Position numbers and translations under genes: made by a program | The notes under the pieces: generated by a model | Seen by the model: the letters and a program-made list of their open reading frames with translations, nothing else | Told to the model about the DNA's origin: nothing | The model's database searches: none | In this document: positions 22,415 through 33,156 of the stretch, piece after piece | How positions within the stretch are numbered: position 1 is the first letter of the stretch | Layout of the letters: every line of letters begins with the position of its first letter | Assembly (NCBI GenBank): GCA_030998225.1 | Contig: JAPYXD010000608.1 | Coordinates: forward strand, 3,812,501-3,876,500 | From: Diplolepis rosae | Lineage: Eukaryota; Arthropoda; Insecta; Hymenoptera; Diplolepididae | Direction: 5' to 3' | DNA length: 64,000 nt

Positions 22415-24643
22415 TTAATCCTCTCCTTCGTGAGCGAAGAGCGACAAACCACTTTCCCTATCACTTTCTGCCATCTCATATAGATTTTCGGTCATTAATT
22501 GCAAATGCTTCGAAGTGATGCTCGTTGTTCTGGCTGCTTCAGCTCTCGCCTTTAGGGCTGATCGAGTAACACAAATTGAGTTGACCGTCCTGTTTCCTAA
22601 GCGATTTCTTTTGGGAGTTTTCGCGTCCGTGAGCATGGAGAAACCTCGCTCCGCCTCAGCATTTGAATGAGGAAGACTCCGAACATGATTCAATACTGAG
22701 GTCAAATTTGGAAAAAGTTTTTCTCCTGTACTCGTCGAAGATACACCGATACTAGACCACATTTCGTCAAAAGATAAATTCGACCACTTTTCTTTGAGTT
22801 CCTGTCTGATTTTGAGTAAAGAATCCCACTCTTTTTGTACACCTATTCTATCAAACGACCCTAAATCTTGACAAACTTTCCAGACCCTAGGAAAAGTTTC
22901 GCTTCGATCAGCATAGAAAGCTACTTGAGGCCGGAAAACAGCAACGCAAGACAAAAAGATGTCATCAAAAGGAAGTCGATTGCGAATTTCTTCGCTTGCT
23001 GTGACATAAAATTTCAAGCAATTACGAAGAAATAGATCAACTTCTACTATTTGCAATTTCTTGTTTGTAAGTTGCTGCTGGAAATATTCTCGCGTTTCCT
23101 TACCAACGTCAATGTCTTGAAGCGGCTTTTGATTACTAGGATCTGCAAAGTTAACATTTCTAATGATTTGAAAGAATAAATTCGGTTGAAGAAGACCCTC
23201 TTTCAAATAACTGCTAAGAATCCATACGAAGAATTTAGCCGAGTTTGGCTGGAGTTCCTGAACCATTGTTTCGCGACTTTGAAATTTCACATTGTATACG
23301 TTGAACCTATTCAAAGTAAATTTCAAGAATAGGAAATATGCGAGTGTCAAAGGATTCTGCATTTTTCCTAACAAGTCTTTGGCCTTTTCTACCTTCTCAG
23401 ATACGAGGACCATAAGATACTGCAGAATAACTTCCCAATTCTTTATTATAATATCTATGCATCGATAGCGGACAAGCCAGCGAGTTTCAGAATGACTAGG
23501 AATTTTTTGATAGTCATTTCCTAATTCCAAAACAATCGATCGAAAAATAGCCGTTCGCTTGGAGCTAGCATTAAGAAAAGCTGGCAAATCTTTGATTAAA
23601 TCCTCTACATCTGGGATTGTGGCACAAGCATATTTTGCTACAATTGCTGACGAATGCGAGACACACGGGAAAACAATTAAACGGGGACTTTTTTCCTTTA
23701 ATTTTGTTTTAAATGAGGACCTATTGCCGACCATCACCTGTGCATTATCACAAGCTAAGGCACAGATATTAGATAAAGGGATTTTCTGCCCGGACAATGC
23801 TTTTTAGAACGCATCAAAAATTTTAGAGGCAGAACAATCCGAAGCATTTACATTAATAAGCTGGAGCAATTCCACCCTGACAGAAAATGTCGTTGGCTCC
23901 ACATATCGAACCATTAATGACAGCCACTTTTCTAGAGTCCTGTCGGTCGTTTCGTCTTCGTACACTGAAAATGATTGTTTACCCAAAATATTTGCCATAC
24001 GATCAGTTTCAGCAGCACATACGACGTTATTTACAACTAGGACCATTTTAGTGTGGCTCAATATAACGTCTTTTAAAACCGAAGGTTCCATATCTTGGAA
24101 AAGTCCTATCAATTCTGATGAAATCGCGAATGGTAAATTATGCTCTACGAAAAATGCACTAATCCTAATCTCTGCTTCTTGTACTTTCTGTTTGAATGTA
24201 ACACTTTCCGGAATCGTGGAATTTGTGAATTCTGAAGCAGAAGAACTTGCTACACAAGGTTCAACAATGTAAGAATTGGCAGTTACATTAGAAGAATTTT
24301 CACTTACTACTCCATAACATTCTAATTTATTTGAAAACTCTTGCTTCTTTCTGTGTGATAAAGATGCTTCATGCTTTTCAATTTTCGATTTGCCACATAG
24401 CAACTTTTTATTGCAAATTTTGCAATGAAATCTTGTTTCATCTGCTAATGTAACCACCCACTCTCTCCACGACGGAAATTCCTCAAACCATCCCAACTGA
24501 AAGTTTTTTGCATTTTTCATGACTTTTCTAGTGGGTTGACATTCGTTTGAACCAGAGTTCAAACAGTGGTCAACCTTCTTTTGAACCTGGCTGTCCTTCA
24601 AAACACTCGAATTTGGGTCAACCGGATTACTCATTGTGAACAA
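22415..24643 (-). pseudogene. hAT transposase, one in-frame stop
   Basis: One minus-strand frame of 743 codons starts MFTMSNPVDPNSS at 24643. A BED-type zinc finger lies at about residues 60-100 (WREWVVTLADETRFHCKIC, then HEASLSH). The central region includes YEDETTDRTLEKWLSLMVRY and CVSHSSAIVAKYA, typical of the hAT RNase H-like catalytic domain. The C-terminal hAT dimerisation region is LPHSNAEAERGFSML and following. The only lesion is a TAA (plus-strand 23804-23806) after residue 279. A suppressed stop or a sequencing difference would make it functional. The transposase mobilises the element by cut-and-paste in the nucleus. Confidence 0.9.
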
Positions 24644-25449
24644 TAAATTATACGACGAAGGAAAACAGAATTATTTGAAAAGAATTAATAAGATGAAAAG
24701 TCGATAAAATTGGGCGAATGTGAATAATTTGTAATCTACACACAAATTAAGTTTCACAAAATAAACTTACCCACAAGCATCAAACAATAACGTACGTAAG
24801 ATCACTCACGTATCACCAAATAATAATATAATATTCTTACTTTTGCCGTTTTCAATAAGGAATTACGATAAAAATATGAAGAATCCACACTCTTGCCTTC
24901 TCAAATAACGCATAAAGCGAGAATCAAGTATATCTTAGAAGAAAACAAAAGAAGGTTGCTATTATTATTTGTTTTCGTCTCCAATTTGACCTCTATACCG
25001 TTCGTTTGCGATTTAAAACATTGGTAACTTTTTGGCTATTAATCTGATTGAGCTACAACTTTTCAGAAAACTTTCTTTACTAAAGTATTAAAATTTTTCT
25101 CCTGTAGATAGTTTCAGAAAATGTAGACACTTAATACAATATTAATAAAATCGTAAAATTCTGAAAATTTGTTAAGCTAGCGCGAGTGGAAGTAGAGAAA
25201 ACAATTTTTTTTTTTAAATGTACTTCTCCCAATTACTTGAAAAATTAGAAGTTTTAAAAATTTTTGCAAAAGGAAAACCGATGTGCCTTGAAAGTGTGTA
25301 CAAGTCCTTGAAATTCAAATTCGAACGATTTTTATAATTAATTATCCTGTACATTTAAAGATACAATTTTTGTATTTGGAATAAGTTTTCTGCAATTACG
25401 AAAAAATTTATTTAGAGTACATAAAATTTATTGAACTATTACTAGTAAA

Positions 25450-28250
25450 CTCTGCCTCCGTGGTGGTGTGGAAAGGAGTTTCATTTAAGAATATTTGGGA
25501 TTCTCTAAGAATGAACCAGCTTTTTTATTTTAATATTTCAAATGTGTTTTCTTTCTTTTATGTTTAAGGCAAAAACTAGATCTAAAAAAAGCAAAAAAAC
25601 CTATTTCTCTAATTGCGTCCAAGATTAGAGCAGAATCTATGCAACCGATTGTTAAAGGTTTTAAAAGTTTTCGCTTTAATTTAAAAAGCAAGTCTTCATA
25701 GTATTTTACTAAGTAATGAAAGTATGTCTACAATTGTTTTCTTGAATCCTACCCAAAGGTCAAACATGGTGCAAAAATGTCGTAAAATAAGAAAAATGTC
25801 TGAGTACTTTGAAGAAGTTTTTCTAAATCGATATGTATCATATTCCAATAATATTTAGGAATATTTATTAAAATATTCATCTTCTAAATTTGTTTGATTA
25901 ATGTACAGAGTACACTTTATATTTGAAATTTGTATACACTCTAAATCTGAATCAGTCAAATTTTCACTGATTGAATCAGTGATTTGCCTTTTCACTGAAT
26001 CATCAGTGGAAACAATATTTTTCACTGTTAAATCAGTTACTTTTCACTGAAGTAATCAGTGAAATTTGACTGATTCACAGTAACCTGTTTTTAGTTATTT
26101 AAATCAGTCAAATTTCACTGATAATCAGTAAATTTTGACTGATTCATATTTGAAATTTGTACAGTTTTTAAAAAAATCCGAAACTTTTTGAATTTAGTAG
26201 TTTATTTATAAAATTTGAGAATGTTGTAGTTGATATTTCTATATAGAACTTTAAGCATTTATGGACATAAAATTTCATTTAAAGTTTCTTCTATCGGTAT
26301 TCAAAACTTTCAACAATTTTGCAAGATCAGTCAAATGCAAAATTTGACAGAGTATTTAATCAAAATATTTACATTTATTTTTTAAATATTTTGAAAATAA
26401 TTCGACTAAAATAATGATTAATAAGATTTTGTAACATTGTGGGAATATTGGAACGCTGCAAGATTAAATTTTGAGTACAATTTTCAATTAATGAATGTTT
26501 AAAGAATTGAGTGAAAGCATCAATTAAAAAATATTTTTACTTTATAAATTTGATTAAGTGCAGTAATAAGAAAATTTTGACTTTCTATAAAGCATTTCAT
26601 TTATCTGATTAAAAGTCTGTGCATACGTCACTAAAATGTAAGATTAAAAAACTTTAAACTGCTTTTACCATCAATCTATGAATGTGGATTTTAAACCGTA
26701 ATTTAATGTGTCTTATTTTTTTTTTGATAAAATATTTTTAACATAATTTTTTGCTTAAAGTAGCCGATTTACTCGATTAAAAATTGGTCAACTTGTATAT
26801 TTCAAAATTCTGTAATAAAAGTATTTTCATATTATGTTTTTGTATCCTATGCGTAGAATTTTAATTTTAAAATTGAGATTTCTCACAAAGAAGAAAGATT
26901 GTCTTATTAAAGCAGTTTATTCCCAGAAATTAAAAATAATTTACTTAATATTTCGATTCCAAACATTGAATATTTATTGACTTTGAATAAAACAGAAAAA
27001 AAAATTTTTATGAAGTTTTAAAATCTTTTTACAATGTTACGAATTGGGCCGAATTTAGAATTACGAAATCTTTCATTAGAAAAAGAAAAAGTCACTCACA
27101 TGAAATAAACTTCTGTACGAATTATCAAGATTGAAGAGATGTTAAAATATTTGAAAAATAATGAAATTGTAAAATTGCAATTTATATCAATATTTGACAA
27201 ATTTTTAGCTTTCTCAATCAAAGCATTATCCGGAAATTTTTAGTTCCTATAAAAAGATGGAATATTTATCAATTTCTTGAATGTTCATACATTAAAAAAA
27301 TATCGAATTAGAAAATTATATGCAAAGTATTTTCCATTAAGAAGACATAAACATGACATAATTAGTTTTATATCTACATTTTCAGCTTACTTTTTTGTGG
27401 CTTAAGCACACATTTTGAATTCGAAATACAAAAATGCTCTACAGAGTTGAAGTATTTCCTGAATCAATTATTATTGATCCTGAATTCTATTGGAAAACTT
27501 GTTGTTTACTGTTCAAATCTTACTACGATTTCAGACGGACAGACAAATTAAGAACTACAAAATATTTCATCCAAAAGATTGCACTCCTCCATAAAATCTT
27601 GTCAAATTGTAACAAGATTTGAACACTTCGAACAAACATTTTTATGTAAAATTTAAAGTTGATTGATATTTATATGTTAATATGGAAATACCAATAAACA
27701 CATATTTTAGCTTTTTAATTTATCTACTGCTATTAGACAATTTTCCATTTCCGTAGAGATTTTAAGTTTTGGAATGAATAGTTTGTGCTTAGGCTACAAA
27801 AATGTGAGATGAAAATATTTCTAACATATAACTGAAAATATAAATTATGAACTTGAATTTTATGCTCATTTTATCTTGATAGAAAATATTGTTCTAATTG
27901 AAAAATTGTTAAATGTACAAAATTAGTAAGAAGTATATAAATTTGAATGGAAAATTATATATTGATTCAAATTTTATACATTTATTGTCACTAAATTTCA
28001 CTGAAAGTTTATTTTTGAAGTGTTGAAATCCTCATGAAATTTTCCAAGATCATACTGATGTTTATTTCATGCAGACTTTCTTCAAGAAATTGATGAAAAG
28101 TGTTTTATCTTGAACTATATACTTCGTAAATTCAAATTCGTCGTCTGCTTCGCGCCTCTTTTGCACGTACTCGAGAAAAATACAATTCTTAATTTCGACT
28201 CGATAAACGAAAGCGTGAAATCTAAAAATAACTTGAAAACTCAAGCATTG
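25450..28250 (-). repeat. Right giant inverted-repeat arm of the hAT
   Basis: Reverse complement of 19137-21935. Its inner edge is CTCTGCCTCCGTGGTGG and its outer edge ACTCAAGCATTG. Confidence 0.92.
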
Positions 28251-28285
28251 TGATTTTATTTGATGTTCAGACCGGAAAGAAAATT

Positions 28286-28302
28286 GATTATATAAAATAA
28301 AG
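28286..28302 (+). promoter_or_regulatory. LTR TATA box (5' LTR)
   Basis: GATTATATAAAATAAAG is conserved at 39383-39399 in the 3' LTR. It lies about 190 bp before an AATAAA signal, as expected for a U3/R arrangement. Confidence 0.6.
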
Positions 28303-28659
28303 TATTAGTAGATTCTGGTTTTCCCGGGTGGTGACGCGCGCCAGTAGGTTAAACCCGCCATATTGTCGCGCGACTCGGAAAGTTCCGAGATTTGTATCAT
28401 TTTGTTTACTGATTTTGATTTTTGATTTTTATTATTCACATCCAGTTTTATTTTATATCGAGTCTTATTTACTTGCAATAAAACCTGTTAAACGATTTCA
28501 CCTTATTTGATCAAATTTTGGCTTTCATTATTTACCCGATAATGTGTTGTGACCTTTTGACCCCGCCTTGTGTTGGTTAATTTCGAGTCTCATTACTGTT
28601 GGAATAAATTTTGTCGCTAACCGGAGTGACTGGCGCTCAACGAAGAAATTAAAGAAAAT

Positions 28660-28694
28660 ATTTTATTTCGGGCCGTTCCGAGCCGAAATAAAAT
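28660..28694 (+). other. RNA hairpin between LTR and primer site
   Basis: ATTTTATTTCGG (28660-28671) is perfectly complementary to CCGAAATAAAAT (28683-28694), with an 11-base loop. It lies just inside the 5' LTR. Confidence 0.6.
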
Positions 28695-28750
28695 CCGTTG
28701 GGTGGCCAAAAATAAGAGTGCCAGGTCACGGGTAAGACCTGCATTTCAAC

Positions 28751-28768
28751 TGGCGCCCAACGTGGGGC
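28751..28768 (+). promoter_or_regulatory. Primer binding site, tRNA-Lys type
   Basis: TGGCGCCCAACGTGGGGC equals the primer site complementary to the 3' end of tRNA-Lys1,2, known from retroviruses, and Drosophila gypsy also uses tRNA-Lys. It lies 100 bp after the LTR end, farther than usual. A shorter, similar TGGCGCTCAACGAAG sits inside the LTR end (28631-28645; 39727-39741). Confidence 0.75.
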
Positions 28769-31209
28769 CGGGCATAATCGATACGAGTAATTTTGCCCGG
28801 ACAACAGGCCAGAATTTGATTAAAAATATTAACCAAAAACAAATAAAAAAATTTTGGAAATTAATTGGAACATTTAAAATTTTTATAAATTAACAATTTT
28901 AAATAGAGGTTTTTTAAAAGAAATTTGGAGTTTTGTAATTTTATGAAAATATTTATAGGTTAGAATTGTTGAATTTTAATTTTTTCTTTGTTTTGCAATT
29001 ATATTTCAGGTTATAATAGGATTTATTGTTGGAAACATTAATTCGGCAATTTGAAGGATTTGAGGATTCTCTTTCAAATTTCCGAAACCAAGAGAACTTG
29101 TTCGAACTTATAAAATTTCGAAAATGGTAATTTAAAAAGATTGGAAGATTTTTTTTTGAGTTGGAATTTGAAAGGTCGGAATATTTTCTGTAGACCTCGA
29201 AGAACTTAAGAAATTGTTGGAAATCAGAATTTCCTTGAGTAGAAGACCCTGATATTATTAATTTTGGAAATTATTTTTTTTTTAAATTGGAGCAATTGTT
29301 AGAAATCCAGATTTTCTTAAATGGAAAATTTTGACATTTTTCTGAATTGAGAAATTTTGAAAATAGAAGTGGATCCCGGGAAGTTGGAAATTTTAAGATT
29401 TGGGGACACCACGACTTCAGAATTTCTCTCGAAAATATCTTTTGGGAAATTTGAAAGATTTGAAGTGTCTCTTTCAAGTTTCCGAAATGGACAGAGCCCA
29501 CGCGAGAGGGAGAGAGAGAGAGCACTCGATATTTGGAATTTTTGATTTTAGATGACACTTGTGGTTTTGAATATATTATATATTGAAATTTTAAAGTATA
29601 TTTGAATTCATGGTTTATAATTTGATATTTTCTTCCTTTCTTTTTGGATTTAGAGATTAGGGGCATCAAGGCTAATTGAGCTGGTACTTGAAACCTGAGA
29701 GTAGCTGGAGCTCGGAAGTGCAGTATTTGACCGCTTATGGGTAAAATTCACTGACTTAAAGACGTCAGGAATTTTTTTTGGAAATGAGATAACCTGTCAA
29801 GTACCCGCAGACCACGAGCTCTTGCTTAGACCTAACCAGTGGTAGTAATTGGAATTAGTAGAGAAAACCTGCCTCCTATTAGAATAAGGATAGAAAACGT
29901 CAAATTGGAAATTTGAAGATTTGAAAATTTTATTAGAAATTTTCAAATTTTATTGGAAATTTTGAACAAGAGAAAAATAGAATTTTTTTTCTCTTCTGGA
30001 AGTAAACTTCCTAGTCGCGGAGCAAGGTCGAGAGTCACCGACCACTATCATCATCGGCCTAGGAGATTTTTCGGATTTAACTCGGGAAGATTATTTAAGA
30101 CTTATTGGAAAATTTTTCCTGTTATTCTGGTCGTAGGTATTGGTCGGAAGGAAATTTTGAAGATAAATTTCGGAACCAAAATTTTGGGGAATAGTTTGGA
30201 CATTTTGAAAGTTCGGGATTGTAATGGATTTATAGGTAGATTTTATATTCATGTCAAATGACTTTCTTACGGGTGAGATAAATCAAATTCGCCAAAATTC
30301 GAATACATCTAGAATTAAACAGGTTCGGTAGAATTTTGTAAATAAGATAAATTTTTTTTTTGAATTCGTTATATGGGGAGTAAAGACGGATTTTGAAGGT
30401 TGTCCCGCGATTATCAGCTTATTCAAAGACGGAATTCGGAACTCAGAGTATTAAATCGTGAATTTTATTGGACTTTATGCGAAATTTGCGGTTATTGATC
30501 TTATAGACCTCTGAGATTTCCGAAATACGGGAAATAAAGTGATTTTCGCGGATATTAGAATTTTCGGGAATAATTGAAAAATAGGATTTCTCGGTGGTTT
30601 CAATTAGCATCTTTCGAAAAATTCTACTGGTTGATTTAAAAGAAATCACTGGCTGCCTAAAGTGCGCTGGATTTCTTTAGTAATTAGATATTTGAAATTA
30701 TCTACATTTATTGTTTTATATTTTACGAGTGTATTGATATTTATATATATATGTGTATATACTTTGCTAGCATTGCTTTGCTAGGCTATTGCCTTTTTTT
30801 GCTGTGCTTTACATACTTTTGGCCTTACCTGGTTATATTTGATTGTGTGTATTTACCTTTTACTTTTGTCGCTGATTTATTTGACTTATTTCTGATTTGG
30901 CCATTTAATTTAAATTGCCCTATTACTATCGCCATTTTTTTTATCTGATCATTGCTGGCGGTGATTATTTATTGCTTTTGGTTATTTCCGGGCTATTGTA
31001 GGTTTTACTTGCCACTGCTATAACACAACAGCGCTTCTCGCCACTTTCATAAGTAGGTATACTCGGAACGGCGGGAAAAATATTTTTTTTGGATCTTGGA
31101 AAATTACGACGGAGGGTCTATCTCCAAAAATTATCCGAGCGATTTCGAATCCCGACTTATAAAGCGCTAGAAAGTGTCGCTATCGACCAGAAGATTAGAA
31201 ATAACCGTC
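28769..31209. other. Long untranslated leader of the gypsy element
   Basis: About 2.4 kb without a credible gene. It is rich in repeated GAAATTT/AAATTTTGGAAATT words, with a GAGAG microsatellite at 29502-29522. The length suggests a packaging or internal-initiation leader, or an unrecognised insertion. Confidence 0.5.
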
Positions 31210-33156
31210 ATGTCTCTGATAGTGGATATTCTCGCGTGCTCGCCGTCAGAGCAGGTCTCGATCTACCTGTCGGAAATGTCGGAACAAGAATTAGGAGAGG
31301 CCCTAGACGAGGTCGAACTGGTCAATGCGGGAGATAGACGGTCGAAGATTAGGCGACTTAGGAATTACGTGTTCCGGATAAAAGGATTCTCGGGCGAAGG
31401 TTTCTCGGACACTTCTTCGAACGCGACGCGGGATAATTCGGTTGAATTGGGTGACATAAGAAGATTATCGGCACATGACCTGGAGGACATTTTAGATGAA
31501 ATCCCAGGACGAGCTACAGCTCCGGTTACAGTCACGGCCAGCGAGTTCATACCTAGTTTCCCAATAACGACAATGGCGGGTACTAAGAGTAGAGGCGCAG
31601 AAGGGTAAGTGACGGTCTCGGAATTGGCCCATGGCGTCACTACGTCCAGAATAACGCCATCTGCTCTCGCGTTGCCAGCTGGCTTAGCATTGGCATACGG
31701 TTATGCAAACATCACCTATACCGGACCGCGTGATTCACTCCATTTACCGAATCAAATATTCCCGTTGACGAGACCCTCACGGACGTCGGTAGAGATAACC
31801 GAAGAAGATGTGCGACCGAGCGTTAGTGGTGTACCATCTTCCGAGCAACGCCGAGAGACCGGTTATCAAGATACAGTGCGAGGAGGGCCGGGTAAGCCGT
31901 CGGGAAAGAGGAATTTTAGCCCTCTAGTGCCATCAGCCGCCCAGTACGGTACCTTAGATTCCTCGAGCGCAGATCGATTGGACCGCGTATCGGAGGGATT
32001 CGGTAACCGGGGTGGGCCCATTAGGGACGGACGATTGGATCTGCACCTCAATTTGGACACCAACCTGGAGACCATCAACCAGACTGGGGCACCGGACGAG
32101 CCTACGCGTGGGCCAAGCAGAGTTGGGGATGACTCGGAAGGGGGACCGAACCGTTTTTCTCGGTATGAGGCAGATTTTAGGTCCCTAAACTTGGATGGAC
32201 ACCATGGGCAAAGAACACGCGAGGATCAGGGCCAGCGTAGCCGACTACCGGTTACTGGAGGACCGAGGAACGACGACATGTTCCACGAAGACACCGGGTT
32301 GCATGAACGAGGACATATGAGTGGCTACCCGGAAAACCGCGGATTAGGGCTCACCAGCTCTCGAGTTGAGCCCCGGAGCGAGATACAGGATCTCAGCCGA
32401 TTTATATATAATTGGAAGATCTCTTTCAGCGGCAAACCAGGAGCCAGCGTCGAAGACTTCTTGCGAGGATTAATCGCGAAGCTGACGGTTAGGGTGCCGT
32501 TGAATGAGCAAATGGATTGGGCTTATCGCGGACTGAGGCCGGAGTTTAAGAAGGAGATCCGGAAATTTGAGTTCCGAGAATTTAATGAATTGGCCCAGAT
32601 AGGTAGGAGTTGGGAAATGGCGTGGGCAGCAATCAAGGAATATAGACTTCCACCACCACCCGAAAGTTCCTTCCTGCCCGAATTCGCGTATCGGTCGGAA
32701 AACGCGCCAGCTGCGCACAAACGAACTTCGACTTCGGCGATTTACGAGACAGCCACACTTCCGAGGAATTCGGGAGGACCACACCTCGGAAGTCAGGATA
32801 CCAAGGGCCAGGGAAGCATGGATGGGCACGACTCTAGGAACAAGGGCCACCCTATGGGATTCCCTAGGGATAAATCAAAAAAGAGAGGAGGATCCAGAAG
32901 TCCTAAAAATTCTAGAGGCACCGGGTCAGATTTTAAGGTGGGGGGAGGTCAGCAGAGTCCGAGCACCTCTGCTGAAAAAGCCTCAAAGGACACAAATACC
33001 GAGAAAGAAGTGATTTGTTTTAGGTGTCAAAAGCTCGGCCATTACCAAGCAGGCTGCCCCCTACCGAGGAAGCTAGCGTGCTACCGATGCAAAACGGAGG
33101 GCTATACAACAAAAAATTGCCCTAAGTGCTCGGGAAACGGGGAAAAGAAGCAGTGA
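31210..33156 (+). pseudogene. gag: gag polyprotein, one in-frame stop
   Basis: A frame of 649 codons starts MSLIVDILACSPSEQVSIYL (31210). The central part is charged and disordered. A capsid-like stretch is visible near WKISFSGKPGASVEDFLRGL (codon about 400). The C-terminus carries two zinc knuckles, CFRCQKLGHYQAGC (CX2CX4HX4C) and CYRCKTEGYTTKNC (second one with Y in place of H). The only break is a TAA at 31606-31608. That stop lies inside GG|GTAAGT, which also reads as a strong splice donor. The frame overlaps pol by about 30 bases. Gag would form the cytoplasmic retroelement particle. Confidence 0.88.

Larger units (their letters stand above)
19137..28250 (-). mobile_element. hAT transposon with about 2.8-kb terminal inverted repeats
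   Basis: The element starts CAATGCTTGAGTTTTCAAGT and ends with its reverse complement (GAAAACTCAAGCATTG). CA(A/G)TG-type termini are typical of hAT. The left arm 19137-21935 and right arm 25450-28250 are near-identical inverted repeats. The 3.5-kb centre carries a minus-strand hAT transposase. It sits inside the 5' LTR of the gypsy element. The expected 8-bp target duplication is not seen: CTTCGTTA is on the left and TGATTTTA on the right. hAT inverted repeats are normally only tens of bases long. Confidence 0.88.
18269..28650 (+). repeat. 5' LTR of the gypsy element, interrupted by the hAT
   Basis: 18269-18983 aligns with 38323-39037 with few differences (starts TGTGACGTGGTAAATTTTA). 28251-28650 aligns with 39347-39746. 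Between them lie 153 bp (18984-19136) with no counterpart in the 3' LTR, and then the hAT. The LTR carries a TATA-type promoter (GATTATATAAAATAAAG, 28286) and an AATAAA signal about 190 bp later. Confidence 0.9.

Noticed and set aside
29271..30261. Open frames inside the gypsy leader
   Set aside because: Low-complexity A+T-rich frames on both strands with no domain; consistent with untranslated leader.
31365..32850. Antisense frames opposite gag
   Set aside because: They mirror the codon bias of gag and lack any family pattern.
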